A DNA stretch of 64,000 nt from Rickettsia akari str. Hartford (GTDB lineage Bacteria; Pseudomonadota; Alphaproteobacteria; Rickettsiales; Rickettsiaceae), in contig NC_009881.1 in NCBI RefSeq assembly GCF_000018205.1, forward strand, positions 310,001 through 374,000. Reading direction: 5' to 3'. Positions 49,376 through 57,872 of this stretch are shown piece by piece (position 1 is the first letter of the stretch; the number at the start of each line of letters is the position of its first letter). A program made the position numbers and the translations under genes. Below the pieces are notes generated by a model. The model saw only the letters and a program-made list of their open reading frames with translations. It was not told the origin of the DNA and searched no databases.

Positions 49376-50827
49376 ATGGCAGAATTTACACCGATTACAA
49401 TTGCATACGGGGACGGTATAGGTCCTGAAATAATGGAGGCAGTGCTTTATATATTACGTAAAGCTGAGGCTCGTATTCGCTTAGAAACCATTGAAGTAGG
49501 TGAAAAGCTTTACAAGAAGCATTATACTGCAGGCATAAGCGAAGAAAGTTGGGAATCAATACAACGTACCGGTATTATACTTAAAGCCCCGATTACTACC
49601 CCGCAAGGTGGAGGATATAAAAGTTTAAACGTCACGATTCGTAAAACATTACAGCTTTTTGCTAATATTCGTCCTTCTGTTTCGTTTCATCCTTTTACTA
49701 GAACTCTGCATCCAAATTTAAATCTAACTATTATACGTGAGAATGAGGAAGATTTATACGCAGGTATAGAATACCGCCAAACGCATAATATTTATGAATC
49801 AATAAAGTTGATAAGTCATACTGGTTGTGAAAAAATTATTAGATATGCTTTTGAATATGCAGTAAAAAATAACCGTAAAAAAGTCACGTGCTTAAGCAAA
49901 GATAATATTATGAAATTTTCCGATGGTGTCTTTCATAAAGTATTTAATGAGATTGCAAAAGAATATCCACAAATTAGTAACGAGCATTATATTATCGATA
50001 TCGGAACTGCAAGGCTTTCTACCAAACCGGAAATATTTGACGTTATCGTGACTTCTAATCTATACGGTGATATCATATCCGATGTAGCTGCTGAAATTTC
50101 AGGCTCGGTAGGTTTAGCCGGTTCTGCAAATATTGGGCAGCATTATGCGATGTTTGAAGCAGTACATGGAAGTGCTCCCAATATTGCCGGTAAAGATATT
50201 GCAAATCCGTCAGGGCTGTTAAATGCTGCTATAATGATGCTAGTACATATAGGACAGGGTGATATCGCTACATTAATCGAAAATGCTTGGAAAAAAACTA
50301 TAGAGGATGGAGTTCATACAGCCGATATATATAATCAGCAGAATTCTAGTAAAAAAGTTGGTACAAAAGAATTTGCTGAAGAAGTAACGAAAAGATTAGG
50401 AAAGATACCGACAAAGCTACCTAGAGCAGATTATCCGTTAATTGCCGAGAAACAAGAAAGTAATATAGACTATAAAATTGATACTAAAGAGGTTAAGAAA
50501 TTGGTTGGTACAGATATATTTGTGAATATTAATGTATCTTCCGCTCACGATATAGCAGATACAGTTAATAAGCTTGAGCTTGGTAATGTTGAGTTAAAAA
50601 CAATCTCGTCAAAAGGATTAAAATTGTGGCCCCGTGATACAAGGTTTGAAACTGTTTCCGATCATTGGTGTTGTCGTTTTATGAATAAAGACGGCACAGA
50701 AATAAAGCATTTAGATATAACAAGATTGCTTGAAGCTTTAAGCAAAGCAAATATCGATTTTATCAAAGTAGAGAATTTATTTGAGTTTGACGGGGTGGCA
50801 GGGTATAGTTTGGCTCAAGGTGAGTGA
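49376..50827 (+). CDS. icd: Isocitrate dehydrogenase (NADP)
   Basis: Oxidative decarboxylation of isocitrate in the TCA cycle. The 483 residues include TPITIAYGDGIGPEIMEAVL, APITTPQGGGYKSLNVTIRK, IRENEEDLYAGIEYRQT and SNLYGDIISDVAAEISGSVG, ending the catalytic part with EAVHGSAPNIAGKDIANPSG. A C-terminal domain of about 140 residues (IDYKIDTKEVKKLVGTDIFV onward) follows, as in the long IDH type known in Rickettsia. The TGA stop lies inside the left arm of a palindromic element. Confidence 0.94.
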   Translation: MAEFTPITIAYGDGIGPEIMEAVLYILRKAEARIRLETIEVGEKLYKKHYTAGISEESWESIQRTGIILKAPITTPQGGGYKSLNVTIRKTLQLFANIRPSVSFHPFTRTLHPNLNLTIIRENEEDLYAGIEYRQTHNIYESIKLISHTGCEKIIRYAFEYAVKNNRKKVTCLSKDNIMKFSDGVFHKVFNEIAKEYPQISNEHYIIDIGTARLSTKPEIFDVIVTSNLYGDIISDVAAEISGSVGLAGSANIGQHYAMFEAVHGSAPNIAGKDIANPSGLLNAAIMMLVHIGQGDIATLIENAWKKTIEDGVHTADIYNQQNSSKKVGTKEFAEEVTKRLGKIPTKLPRADYPLIAEKQESNIDYKIDTKEVKKLVGTDIFVNINVSSAHDIADTVNKLELGNVELKTISSKGLKLWPRDTRFETVSDHWCCRFMNKDGTEIKHLDITRLLEALSKANIDFIKVENLFEFDGVAGYSLAQGE

Positions 50828-50955
50828 TATACTCGATCAACTTCAAAAATTGGCTACGTAATCCTACAAGTACTGAGGTGCTCACGTGTTAAGTATATGC
50901 TCAGCTCCTCGTCTTGTGGATTCCTTGCTCTTTTTGAAGTTGATCGAGTATATCA
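50825..50955. repeat. Palindromic element with perfect 25-bp inverted arms (copy 3)
   Basis: Positions 50825-50849 and 50931-50955 are exact inverted copies (left arm starts TGATATACTCGATCAACTTC). Internal motifs TTGGCTACGTAATCC, TGCTCACGTG and CTCCTCGTCTTGTGG match the family at 16507, 41285, 52399 and 62000. The first three bases of the left arm are the icd stop codon. Confidence 0.93.
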
Positions 50956-50984
50956 ATGCTAAATAATTAATAAGATTAACAAAA

Positions 50985-51329
50985 ATGATATTATATTATA
51001 TCGGAATTTTATTAGTAATGATTGGATTATTTGCTATATTTTCAGGGATAATCGGTTTTTTTAGATTTCCTGATTTTTATACTAAATTACATGCAGCAAG
51101 TGTTATTGAGAGTTTTGGAGTGCCTGTTTGCTTAATAGGTTTTGCGTGCATTGAATCAGATATTGTTAACTCTGGTAAATTAATTTTAGCGGCTTTGTTG
51201 ATTTTTCTACTAAATCCAGTAGCAACCCATGCACTCGGTAAAGCATCGTTACTTTCGATGTCATTTCTGCGAAAGCAGGAATCCAGAAAAAAATTTAAAA
51301 AGACTGGATTCCCGCTTTCACTGGAATGA
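50985..51329 (+). CDS. mnhG: Na+/H+ antiporter subunit MnhG (MrpG)
   Basis: Small membrane subunit of the Mrp/Mnh cation antiporter. The 114 residues have three helices (YYIGILLVMIGLFAIFSGII, then VIESFGVPVCLIGFACI and LILAALLIFLLNPVATHALG) with the family pattern RFPDFYTKLHAASVIESFG. From about residue 92 the frame runs through a palindromic element, giving MSFLRKQESRKKFKKTGF and the end, an acquired tail. MnhB follows. Confidence 0.9.
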   Translation: MILYYIGILLVMIGLFAIFSGIIGFFRFPDFYTKLHAASVIESFGVPVCLIGFACIESDIVNSGKLILAALLIFLLNPVATHALGKASLLSMSFLRKQESRKKFKKTGFPLSLE

Positions 51330-51331
51330 CA
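51259..51331. repeat. Palindromic element forming the mnhG 3' end
   Basis: Left arm TGTCATTTCTGCGAAAGCAG plus GAATCCAG, right arm CTGGATTCCCGCTTTCACTG plus GAATGACA, separated by an A-rich core. The mnhG stop TGA lies within the right arm. Confidence 0.85.
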
Positions 51332-51363
51332 TTAGACTATACAGTTAACCCCTTATAAAACTA

Positions 51364-52410
51364 ATGAAAACAGCTTTAAATTTTGATCTCGGCAATTATC
51401 TACTTAACTTAATTGCTTTTTTATTGATTTTAATATCCATAAAAATAATTTTTGCTAAAGATTTACTAAACTCAGTGATTGCTACTTCTATATTTAGCTT
51501 ATTAATCAGTGTATCTTATCTTATGATGGATGCTCCTGATGTCGCTATGACTGAAGCTGCAATAGGAAGTTGCTTATCAACATGCGTATATTTGAATTTG
51601 TTACGCAAATTACCTTCTGATTTAAAGAATATAGAGAGAACTAATGTTATTGCCACAAGTTTAATATGTTTATTATTTGTAGTAATTCTTACTTATATTG
51701 GGTTAGAATTACCGAGTTACGGTGATGATAATGCTCCTCTTCATATATATTCAAGTAAATATTATATAGAAAATACCTCTAGAGATATAGGAATACCTTC
51801 CCTTGTTGCAGCTATTCTTGCAAGCTATCGTGGATATGATACTTTATGTGAAACTAGCGTAATTTTAATTGCAGGAATTGCTGTGCTGTTAGTATCCTCA
51901 CAGGAGGGTGTCATCCCGTGGCTTGACCACGGTATCTCAGGACACGGAATGAAATACAGGATTCTGCGATCAAGTCGCGTGATGACAAATCCGATAATAA
52001 AATATATAACTAGTTTTATAATACCTTATATAATTTTATATAGTATATATATTCAGCTTAACGGTGAGTCTTCGCCTGGTGGTGGGTTTCAAGCAGGTGT
52101 TATATTTGCATCTAGCCTTATTGCGTATGATTTAGTTTACGGTCATCGAAAATTAAGCAGATATTTTCCTCCTAACGTGCTAATTTGTATTGCTGTTTTA
52201 GGTGTAGCAATATATGCAATTGTAGGAACAATATCGCTATTTTTTAACGATAATTATTTAAATTATGATTCGTTAACAAATTTTATCAATGATCAGTTAC
52301 TTGCTCATCATATCGCTATAGTTATTGTTGAAATTGGTATCGGTTTAACTGTCGCAGCTATTATGTATTTAATTTACAACGTATTTAACTGTATACTTGA
52401 TGAACTTTAA
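51364..52410 (+). CDS. mnhB: Mnh/Mrp antiporter subunit B with fused N-terminal MrpA-tail domain
   Basis: A 348-residue membrane protein in two parts. The N-terminal part (about 1-180, LISVSYLMMDAPDVAMTEAA and AIGSCLSTCVYLNLL) matches the DUF4040/MbhD-E segment that elsewhere forms the tail of MrpA. The C-terminal part (about 210-348, QLNGESSPGGGFQAGVIFAS) is the MnhB domain. Between them, residues about 182-208 (GVIPWLDHGISGHGM...ILRSSRVMT) are the translation of an inserted palindromic element. The stop codon lies in the left arm of the next element. Confidence 0.87.
   Translation: MKTALNFDLGNYLLNLIAFLLILISIKIIFAKDLLNSVIATSIFSLLISVSYLMMDAPDVAMTEAAIGSCLSTCVYLNLLRKLPSDLKNIERTNVIATSLICLLFVVILTYIGLELPSYGDDNAPLHIYSSKYYIENTSRDIGIPSLVAAILASYRGYDTLCETSVILIAGIAVLLVSSQEGVIPWLDHGISGHGMKYRILRSSRVMTNPIIKYITSFIIPYIILYSIYIQLNGESSPGGGFQAGVIFASSLIAYDLVYGHRKLSRYFPPNVLICIAVLGVAIYAIVGTISLFFNDNYLNYDSLTNFINDQLLAHHIAIVIVEIGIGLTVAAIMYLIYNVFNCILDEL
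51909..51988. repeat. Palindromic element inserted in frame inside mnhB
   Basis: TGTCATCCCGTGGCTTGACCACGG at the left and GCGATCAAGTCGCGTGATGACA at the right. It keeps the reading frame open and lies at the junction of two domains. Related non-coding copies are at 10357 and 60054. Confidence 0.85.
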
Positions 52411-52520
52411 GGATTGGCTACGTCGTTTTATAATCATCAATGATGTTCACTAGTTATACGCTCCGCTCATTGACTTATCAACTCCTTGCTCTTTTTAAAG
52501 TTGATCTTCGTCTACTAAAT
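52399..52520. repeat. Palindromic element of the TTGGCTACGTCG family (copy 4)
   Basis: Arms GATGAACTTTAAGGA and TTTTTAAAGTTGATC are imperfect inverted copies, with GGATTGGCTACGTCG and CTCCTTGCTCTTT inside. The mnhB TAA is in the left arm, matching the arrangement after icd. Confidence 0.8.
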
Positions 52521-52532
52521 AGAGAGTAGAAT

Positions 52533-53171
52533 ATGTTTTTATTAATTAAGCGTGAATTTATAGTGCAGAATCGTATTAATAATATAATTAAATATATAGT
52601 TATATTTTGTTTATTTTGCATAATTAGTACTGTTTTAATTAACAGCGAGAAAGATATTAACAAATTCGGTTTAATTTTTTCAGTAATTTGTTTATTAATT
52701 TCATTAATAGGTTTTTCTGCGGTGATCTTTAAATATGATTTGGAAGACGGGAGCTTAGAGTTATTATTATCAATTGTTAGTTATGAAAAAATTATATTAG
52801 CTAAATTTTGTGCTATATTTATCAGTAGTACGGTAGGGCTGCTTTTTGTTTTACCAATTATTTATGTTTTTTTTGATCAAACTTTGCTTGAGATAATATT
52901 TTTCTTTATTAGCGTATGGATTATGTTAGTTTTATCAAGTAGTTTAGTAGTTTTATCCGGTAGTGTGCAATGTTATTTTAGGAAGAATGCTAACTTTGTC
53001 GGTACGTTTGTCATGCCGTTATTAATGCCGAATATTATAATGACAGGCTTAATATTACAAGATAATAACTTACAATTAATTTTTATTATGATAGGAATTA
53101 ATTTAGTATTTTTACCGATTTCATTCTTCTTGAGTGCCTATTTAATTAAAAATATTTATAATATTACGTGA
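52533..53171 (+). CDS. ccmB: Cytochrome c biogenesis ABC permease CcmB
   Basis: Membrane subunit of the CcmAB complex acting in cytochrome c haem attachment. The 212 residues have six hydrophobic segments. Family-typical positions are the N-terminal FLLIKREFIVQNR, FKYDLEDGSLELLLSIVS, and PLLMPNIIMTGLIL. It is followed by genes of the bc1 operon, its client pathway; other ccm genes are not nearby, as is usual in Rickettsia. Confidence 0.9.
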   Translation: MFLLIKREFIVQNRINNIIKYIVIFCLFCIISTVLINSEKDINKFGLIFSVICLLISLIGFSAVIFKYDLEDGSLELLLSIVSYEKIILAKFCAIFISSTVGLLFVLPIIYVFFDQTLLEIIFFFISVWIMLVLSSSLVVLSGSVQCYFRKNANFVGTFVMPLLMPNIIMTGLILQDNNLQLIFIMIGINLVFLPISFFLSAYLIKNIYNIT

Positions 53172-53247
53172 TTTTGCTTTATTTTTACTAATGTAGTGAT
53201 ATAAAATAAAGATGAATATGATTAATAAATTTTTTTGAGAAAAATAT

Positions 53248-53706
53248 ATGTGGTATGCTTTACGAAGGTTAATTGCAGCAAATCCTATGGGATTTTTTCT
53301 GTGGTCTATTATCACTAAATGGTATTTAATTATATCCGTTGCTTCCTTAATTACTTTATATTATACAGTATTGGGCTTAAAAAAAATTGGATTTATAGAT
53401 TATTTTACTGAAACTACAGTTGAGATATTAGATACAACTAAAGCAGTTGCTCAAAATTGTACTACAAAACTCGGTCCTAATTGGAATTATTTAGTTAGTT
53501 TTTGGAATTGCTTAAGTAATCCTGTAGAATATAAGCATGAAGAAGGTACAGGAGCAAAGGTGCTAGAAAATGAAATAAATAAGCTTACACCAAGACAAGC
53601 AGATAGTGCTGCAGACGCTGAACGTCCTATAATAAATCCTTATGAAGAACTAGAAAATCCAAATAATCTTAATAATACCCAAAGTGGTAGTAATAATAAT
53701 CGTTAA
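53248..53706 (+). CDS. DUF2670-like small membrane protein
   Basis: A 152-residue protein with an N-terminal basic patch (MWYALRRLIAANPMGF), one membrane helix (WYLIISVASLITLYYTVLGL) and a polar C-terminal half ending in an Asn/Ser-rich tail (NPNNLNNTQSGSNNN). It resembles the Rickettsia-specific DUF2670 family. It is 21 bases upstream of petA and may be co-transcribed with petABC. Function unknown. Confidence 0.7.
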   Translation: MWYALRRLIAANPMGFFLWSIITKWYLIISVASLITLYYTVLGLKKIGFIDYFTETTVEILDTTKAVAQNCTTKLGPNWNYLVSFWNCLSNPVEYKHEEGTGAKVLENEINKLTPRQADSAADAERPIINPYEELENPNNLNNTQSGSNNNR

Positions 53707-53727
53707 TTTATGTCACTTTAATATTAT

Positions 53728-54261
53728 ATGTCGGATACTGAAGATAATACAAACAAACAAACAACACGTCGTGATTTTATGGTTCTAACTGCTAGTAGTG
53801 TTGCAGCAGTTGGGGCTGTTTGTACACTTTGGCCTCTAATGGACTCCTTAAACCCTTCCGCAGACGTGCTTGCTTTATCATCAATTGAGGTTGATCTATC
53901 AAATATTGCGGTAGGGCAAACAGTTACTGTTAAATGGCAAGGTAAACCGGTTTTTATCACTAACCGTACTCCTGATAAAATAGCCGAAGCAAGAGCTGTA
54001 AAGATGTCGGAGCTTATTGATCCTGAAACAGATGAAGCACGTGTGAAAGCAGGTCATGATAATTGGCTTGTGACGATTGGGATCTGTACTCATCTAGGTT
54101 GTGTGCCGCTTGCTGATCAAGGTGAATATGATGGATGGTTCTGTCCGTGTCATGGTTCACAATATGATTCTTCAGGTAGGGTTAGAAGAGGTCCTGCTCC
54201 TTTAAATTTAGCGGTGCCGCCTTATAGTTTTATTAGCGATAAAAAAATTAGAATCGGGTAG
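53728..54261 (+). CDS. petA: Ubiquinol-cytochrome c reductase Rieske iron-sulphur subunit
   Basis: Rieske protein of the bc1 complex. The 177 residues have a Tat-like start ([20 protein letters not shown]) that doubles as membrane anchor, and cluster-binding boxes CTHLGC and CPCHGS with the correct 2Cys-2His pattern. The C-terminus has the family block [14 protein letters not shown]. First gene of petABC; petB follows after six bases. Confidence 0.97.
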   Translation: MSDTEDNTNKQTTRRDFMVLTASSVAAVGAVCTLWPLMDSLNPSADVLALSSIEVDLSNIAVGQTVTVKWQGKPVFITNRTPDKIAEARAVKMSELIDPETDEARVKAGHDNWLVTIGICTHLGCVPLADQGEYDGWFCPCHGSQYDSSGRVRRGPAPLNLAVPPYSFISDKKIRIG

Positions 54262-54267
54262 TTATTT

Positions 54268-55611
54268 ATGAATGAAGATATTACCCCTAAAAAGCCTAAT
54301 GCTACTAGAGTTCTTTCAAAATTAGCTTATAGAGGAGCATTTGAAGGAAACACAGAACACGGAACCGCAGGGTACAAAAGCGTACGTGAGGATGTGAGTG
54401 CCGGATTGACGCATAAATTACCTATAGCAGTAGAGTTTGGGAAGAACTCTATTGTTGAGTGGATAGATTATCGCCTACCGATTTTCTCTTTTCTAAAGCA
54501 TTTTAGTCATTATCAAACTCCAAAAAATCTTAGCTATTTGTGGAATTTAGGCTCTATTGCCGGTATTGCGTTAGTAATTCAGATCATTACTGGTGTGGTG
54601 CTTGCTATGCACTATACGCCGCATGTTGATCATGCTTTCGATAGTGTTGAGAGAATCATGCGTAATGTTAATTACGGCTGGTTACTGCGTTATACTCATG
54701 CGGTAGGTGCATCGATGTTTTTTGCTGCCGTATACTTACACATAGCAAGAGGTTTGTATTACGGCTCTTATAAAGCTCCTAGGGAACTGATTTGGCATAT
54801 CGGTATTATTATTTTTCTAACCATGATGGCTACTGCCTTTATGGGTTACGTGCTTCCTTGGGGGCAGATGAGCTACTGGGGTGCTACGGTAATTACTAAT
54901 TTATTCTCGGCTATTCCTCTAATAGGGAAATCAATAGTTACGTGGTTATGGGGTGGCTTTTCCGTTGATAATCCAACATTAAATAGATTCTTCTCGCTGC
55001 ATTATTTATTGCCGTTTATTATGGTCGCTCTTGTGATGCTGCATTTAGTAGCTCTGCATCAGCATGGTTCAAATAACCCAAAAGGTATAGATGTTAAAAG
55101 CCCTAAAGATACTATTCCGTTCCACCCTTATTATACCGTAAAGGATTTTGTCGGTTTCGGAGTTTATTTCATAATATTTGCCTATTTTATTTTTTACGAA
55201 CCGAATTATTTAGGACATCCCGATAATTACGTTCCGGCAAATCCGTTAGTTACGCCTGCCCATATTGTTCCTGAATGGTATTTTCTACCGTTTTATGCGA
55301 TCCTTAGAGCCGTACCGTCTAAGCTTGGTGGAGTGTTATTAATGTTCGGAAGTATATTCGTGTTATTCTTACTACCGTGGCTTGATATTTCAAAAATCAG
55401 AAGTAGCAATTATAGACCGATATATAGAATTGCTTTTTGGATCTTTATTGCAGATTGTTTATTGCTTGGTTATTTAGGCAGACAGCCGGCAGAAGAGCCG
55501 TATATTACAATTAGCCGCTTTGCTGCTTGTTATTACTTTGTCCATTTCTTAGTAGCACTCCCGCTGATAGGTAGATATGAGAAGCCACTGCCGCTACCGG
55601 AGGGGTTGTAA
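54268..55611 (+). CDS. petB: Cytochrome b of the bc1 complex, with RPE1-like N-terminal insertion
   Basis: Di-haem membrane subunit of the bc1 complex. From about residue 68 on it is a normal cytochrome b ([20 protein letters not shown], haem His in [59 protein letters not shown]). The 447 residues exceed the usual 400 because residues about 18-61 ([20 protein letters not shown], then [20 protein letters not shown]) look like the translation of a Rickettsia palindromic element RPE1. The insert lies before the first helix, where it would do least harm. Confidence 0.95.
   Translation: MNEDITPKKPNATRVLSKLAYRGAFEGNTEHGTAGYKSVREDVSAGLTHKLPIAVEFGKNSIVEWIDYRLPIFSFLKHFSHYQTPKNLSYLWNLGSIAGIALVIQIITGVVLAMHYTPHVDHAFDSVERIMRNVNYGWLLRYTHAVGASMFFAAVYLHIARGLYYGSYKAPRELIWHIGIIIFLTMMATAFMGYVLPWGQMSYWGATVITNLFSAIPLIGKSIVTWLWGGFSVDNPTLNRFFSLHYLLPFIMVALVMLHLVALHQHGSNNPKGIDVKSPKDTIPFHPYYTVKDFVGFGVYFIIFAYFIFYEPNYLGHPDNYVPANPLVTPAHIVPEWYFLPFYAILRAVPSKLGGVLLMFGSIFVLFLLPWLDISKIRSSNYRPIYRIAFWIFIADCLLLGYLGRQPAEEPYITISRFAACYYFVHFLVALPLIGRYEKPLPLPEGL
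54316..54450 (+). repeat. RPE1-like element in frame in petB
   Basis: The stretch translates as [20 protein letters not shown] followed by [12 protein letters not shown], the pattern known for RPE1, the palindromic element found inside many Rickettsia proteins. Boundaries are approximate. The flanking petB sequence aligns with the normal cytochrome b start. Confidence 0.75.
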
Positions 55612-55627
55612 TACTGTTATGATAATC

Positions 55628-55745
55628 GTCATTGCGAGGAGCGAAGCGACGCGGCAATTCAGAAAAAATAATAAAAAAATTCTGTAAATCAGACTTTTTT
55701 ACTGGATTGCTTCGTCAATTACTTCGTAATTTTTCTTGCAATGAC
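55628..55745. repeat. Palindromic element between petB and petC
   Basis: GTCATTGCGAGGAGCGAAGCGACG at the left and ATTACTTCGTAATTTTTCTTGCAATGAC at the right, with GCAATTCAG...CTGGATTGC inside. It splits petB from petC without ending the operon order. Confidence 0.85.
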
Positions 55746-55812
55746 GGTTTGGATATCCGTGCAGATAATGTTATGCAGTAATGACATCGTCGCTAAGATA
55801 TAAGAAAAATTT

Positions 55813-56568
55813 ATGCAAACAAAACTACTTATCTCTATCATCATACTACTAACTTCGTGCTTAAGTTTAGCCAACGAAGAAGCATTACATCCTAAAAAGA
55901 TGCAATGGTCGTTTGATGGCGTATTTGGCACAGTTAATCGTGCAGCAGCACAAAGAGGTTTTCAGGTCTATAAAGAAGTTTGTAGTATTTGCCACGGTTT
56001 AAACAATCTATATTACCGTAATCTTAAAGATATCGGCTTTTCAGATGATGAAATAAAAGAGATTGCCAAGGGCTATACGATAAAAGACGGACCTAATGAT
56101 GATGGTGAGATGTTTGACCGTCACGCTCTTCCATCTGATCGTTTTGTACCTCCTTACCCTAATGAGCAAGCAGCAAGGGCAGCTAATAACGGAGCACATC
56201 CGCCTGATTTATCGCTGATAATAAAAGCACGTCATGACGGAGCTAATTATATATATTCTCTGCTTACTGGTTATACCGAACCGCCGGCAGATTTTAAGCT
56301 AATGCAAGGGGCTCATTATAATCCGTATTTCCCTAGCGAGCAAATAGCAATGCCGCCGCCGCTTAGAGATGGGCAGGTAACCTATATAGACGGTACTAAC
56401 GCAAGCGTAGAGCAGATGTCGCATGATGTTGCAGTATTTCTACAATGGGCAGCTGAGCCGGAAATGGAACATCGTAAATCTATGGGTCTTAAAGTTATGA
56501 TGTTTTTGGTAGTGTTTACTATCTTTTTCTATATTGCTAAAAATCGCATTTGGTCTAATCTGAAGTAG
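55813..56568 (+). CDS. petC: Cytochrome c1 of the bc1 complex
   Basis: Haem c subunit of bc1. The 251 residues have a signal peptide (QTKLLISIIILLTSCLSLAN), the haem site CSICHG in YKEVCSICHGLNNLYYRN, family blocks PPDLSLIIKARHDGANYIYS and FPSEQIAMPPPLRDGQVTYI (axial Met in AMPPPL), and a C-terminal membrane anchor (VMMFLVVFTIFFYIAKNRIW). Complete and of usual length. It hands electrons to CycM. Confidence 0.96.
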   Translation: MQTKLLISIIILLTSCLSLANEEALHPKKMQWSFDGVFGTVNRAAAQRGFQVYKEVCSICHGLNNLYYRNLKDIGFSDDEIKEIAKGYTIKDGPNDDGEMFDRHALPSDRFVPPYPNEQAARAANNGAHPPDLSLIIKARHDGANYIYSLLTGYTEPPADFKLMQGAHYNPYFPSEQIAMPPPLRDGQVTYIDGTNASVEQMSHDVAVFLQWAAEPEMEHRKSMGLKVMMFLVVFTIFFYIAKNRIWSNLK

Positions 56569-56629
56569 TTATTTAGTGGATCAATTTTCCTATTATTGGC
56601 GTTATTGCATGGATCATTAAACATGTTCG

Positions 56630-56794
56630 ATGTCATTCCTTCAAAAGCAGGAATCCAATAATAATTGTCATACCGCTACTTGTGAGCTAGATCCAGTCGT
56701 TGTTAGTTTTTTTCTGGACCCACGTGGCCAAGCTACGTGGCGATGCCTAATGTGCTTTTGTCTGGATGTCTGCTTTTAGCTAAGAATGACATAG
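56630..56794. repeat. Composite palindromic element after petC
   Basis: TGTCATTCCTTCAAAAGCAG plus GAATCC, then CATACCGCTACTTGTGAGCTAG, CCACGTGGCCAAGCTACGTGG and a final AGAATGACA. At least two elements nested or fused. Confidence 0.6.
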
Positions 56795-56880
56795 CCCATG
56801 CTGCCATTTTCTTTACTCTGTCTTAGTGCGGTAATTAATTTTTGCTATACTTATAATAAAATTTATAAAGATAGGTATTT

Positions 56881-57320
56881 ATGATTACTTTACTTGCAGT
56901 AATAACAGGATTTATTAGTTCAATAATTCCTGAAATTTTAAAAATGTACAAAGATATTAACGACAAAAAACACGAGATAAATATTTTAGATCGTCAAATT
57001 ACTAACAATAAACTAAATCAATCTAAAACTTGTACAGAGCTTCCCATATCGTAAGAAATGTCAGAGCGATATTCTCTTTATTCAACATATAGATCGGGTC
57101 TAAGTTGTGTTGATGCTTTAAACGGTTCGGTAAGACCCGTGCTTGCTTATAGCTTTGTTGCAATGTATGTAGGAGTTAACTATGTTCAATATAATCGGCC
57201 ATGCTAGTTGAGTATTTAGATATATTATGGAATATTGAAGACCAAACTATTTTTGCATGGATTATTAGCTTTTATTTTGGGCAGCGTACTTTTAGCAAAT
57301 TATTGAAGTATAAGACTTGA
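56881..57320 (+). pseudogene. Phage holin-like (3TM) gene remnant
   Basis: ATG at 56881 gives ITLLAVITGFISSIIPEIL then KMYKDINDKKHEINILDRQI, stops at TAA 57052, continues in the same frame as YRSGLSCVDALNGSVRPVLA, then shifts frame into LVEYLDILWNIEDQTIFAWI and ISFYFGQRTFSKLLKYKT. The pattern (two-helix hairpin, RSG...VRP.L..., ISF.FGQRTF) resembles 3TM holins of alphaproteobacterial phages. One nonsense codon and one frameshift. Family call is moderate. Confidence 0.55.
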
Positions 57321-57380
57321 ATTTTAAATAGATAATGTTATATATTTAAATATATAACTAATAAATGTGGAGATAGTACT

Positions 57381-57872
57381 ATGTTAAAATATATTCCGGC
57401 TATAGGAGCTGTTATTTTATCTAGTAATATTGCAATCGCTAATAAGAATTATGATTCCAGTAGTGCAATGCCGCTGCGTCAGGTAGCAGATTTAATAGAT
57501 AATCACATTACAAATATTGATCATTTATTTAAAAATAGATTACCGTTTTATGAGTCTAATAGTATAAAAAGCAATTTGATTACTAAAGATAAGCAGTATA
57601 TTATTATTATGGAAGTACCTGGCTTTGATAAAAGTCAAATTAAGGTTAAAGTGAACGGCAATAGATTATTTATTACAGGGAATATAGAAGCAAAAAATAA
57701 AACTGATTATTCAGATAATTATATGAATAAAAATTTTAATTATGTAATATCATTATATGAAGATGTAGATCAGAAAAATATCTCTTCAAACCTTAAGAAT
57801 GGAATACTTACTATTATTCTACCTCGTACTGAGATTAAAGAACAAGAAGCAAGAGAGATACCGATTAATTAA
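57381..57872 (+). CDS. hspC1: Small heat-shock protein (Hsp20) with a signal peptide
   Basis: Alpha-crystallin domain chaperone. The 163 residues start with MLKYIPAIGAVILSSNIAIA, which reads as a cleavable signal peptide ending AIA-N, unlike ordinary cytoplasmic Hsp20. The alpha-crystallin domain spans about 65-155: YIIIMEVPGFDKSQIKVKVN, FNYVISLYEDVDQKNISSNL and the strand LKNGILTIILPRTE. GGAG-type Shine-Dalgarno (TGTGGAGAT) precedes the ATG. If exported it would act in the periplasm. Confidence 0.88.
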   Translation: MLKYIPAIGAVILSSNIAIANKNYDSSSAMPLRQVADLIDNHITNIDHLFKNRLPFYESNSIKSNLITKDKQYIIIMEVPGFDKSQIKVKVNGNRLFITGNIEAKNKTDYSDNYMNKNFNYVISLYEDVDQKNISSNLKNGILTIILPRTEIKEQEAREIPIN

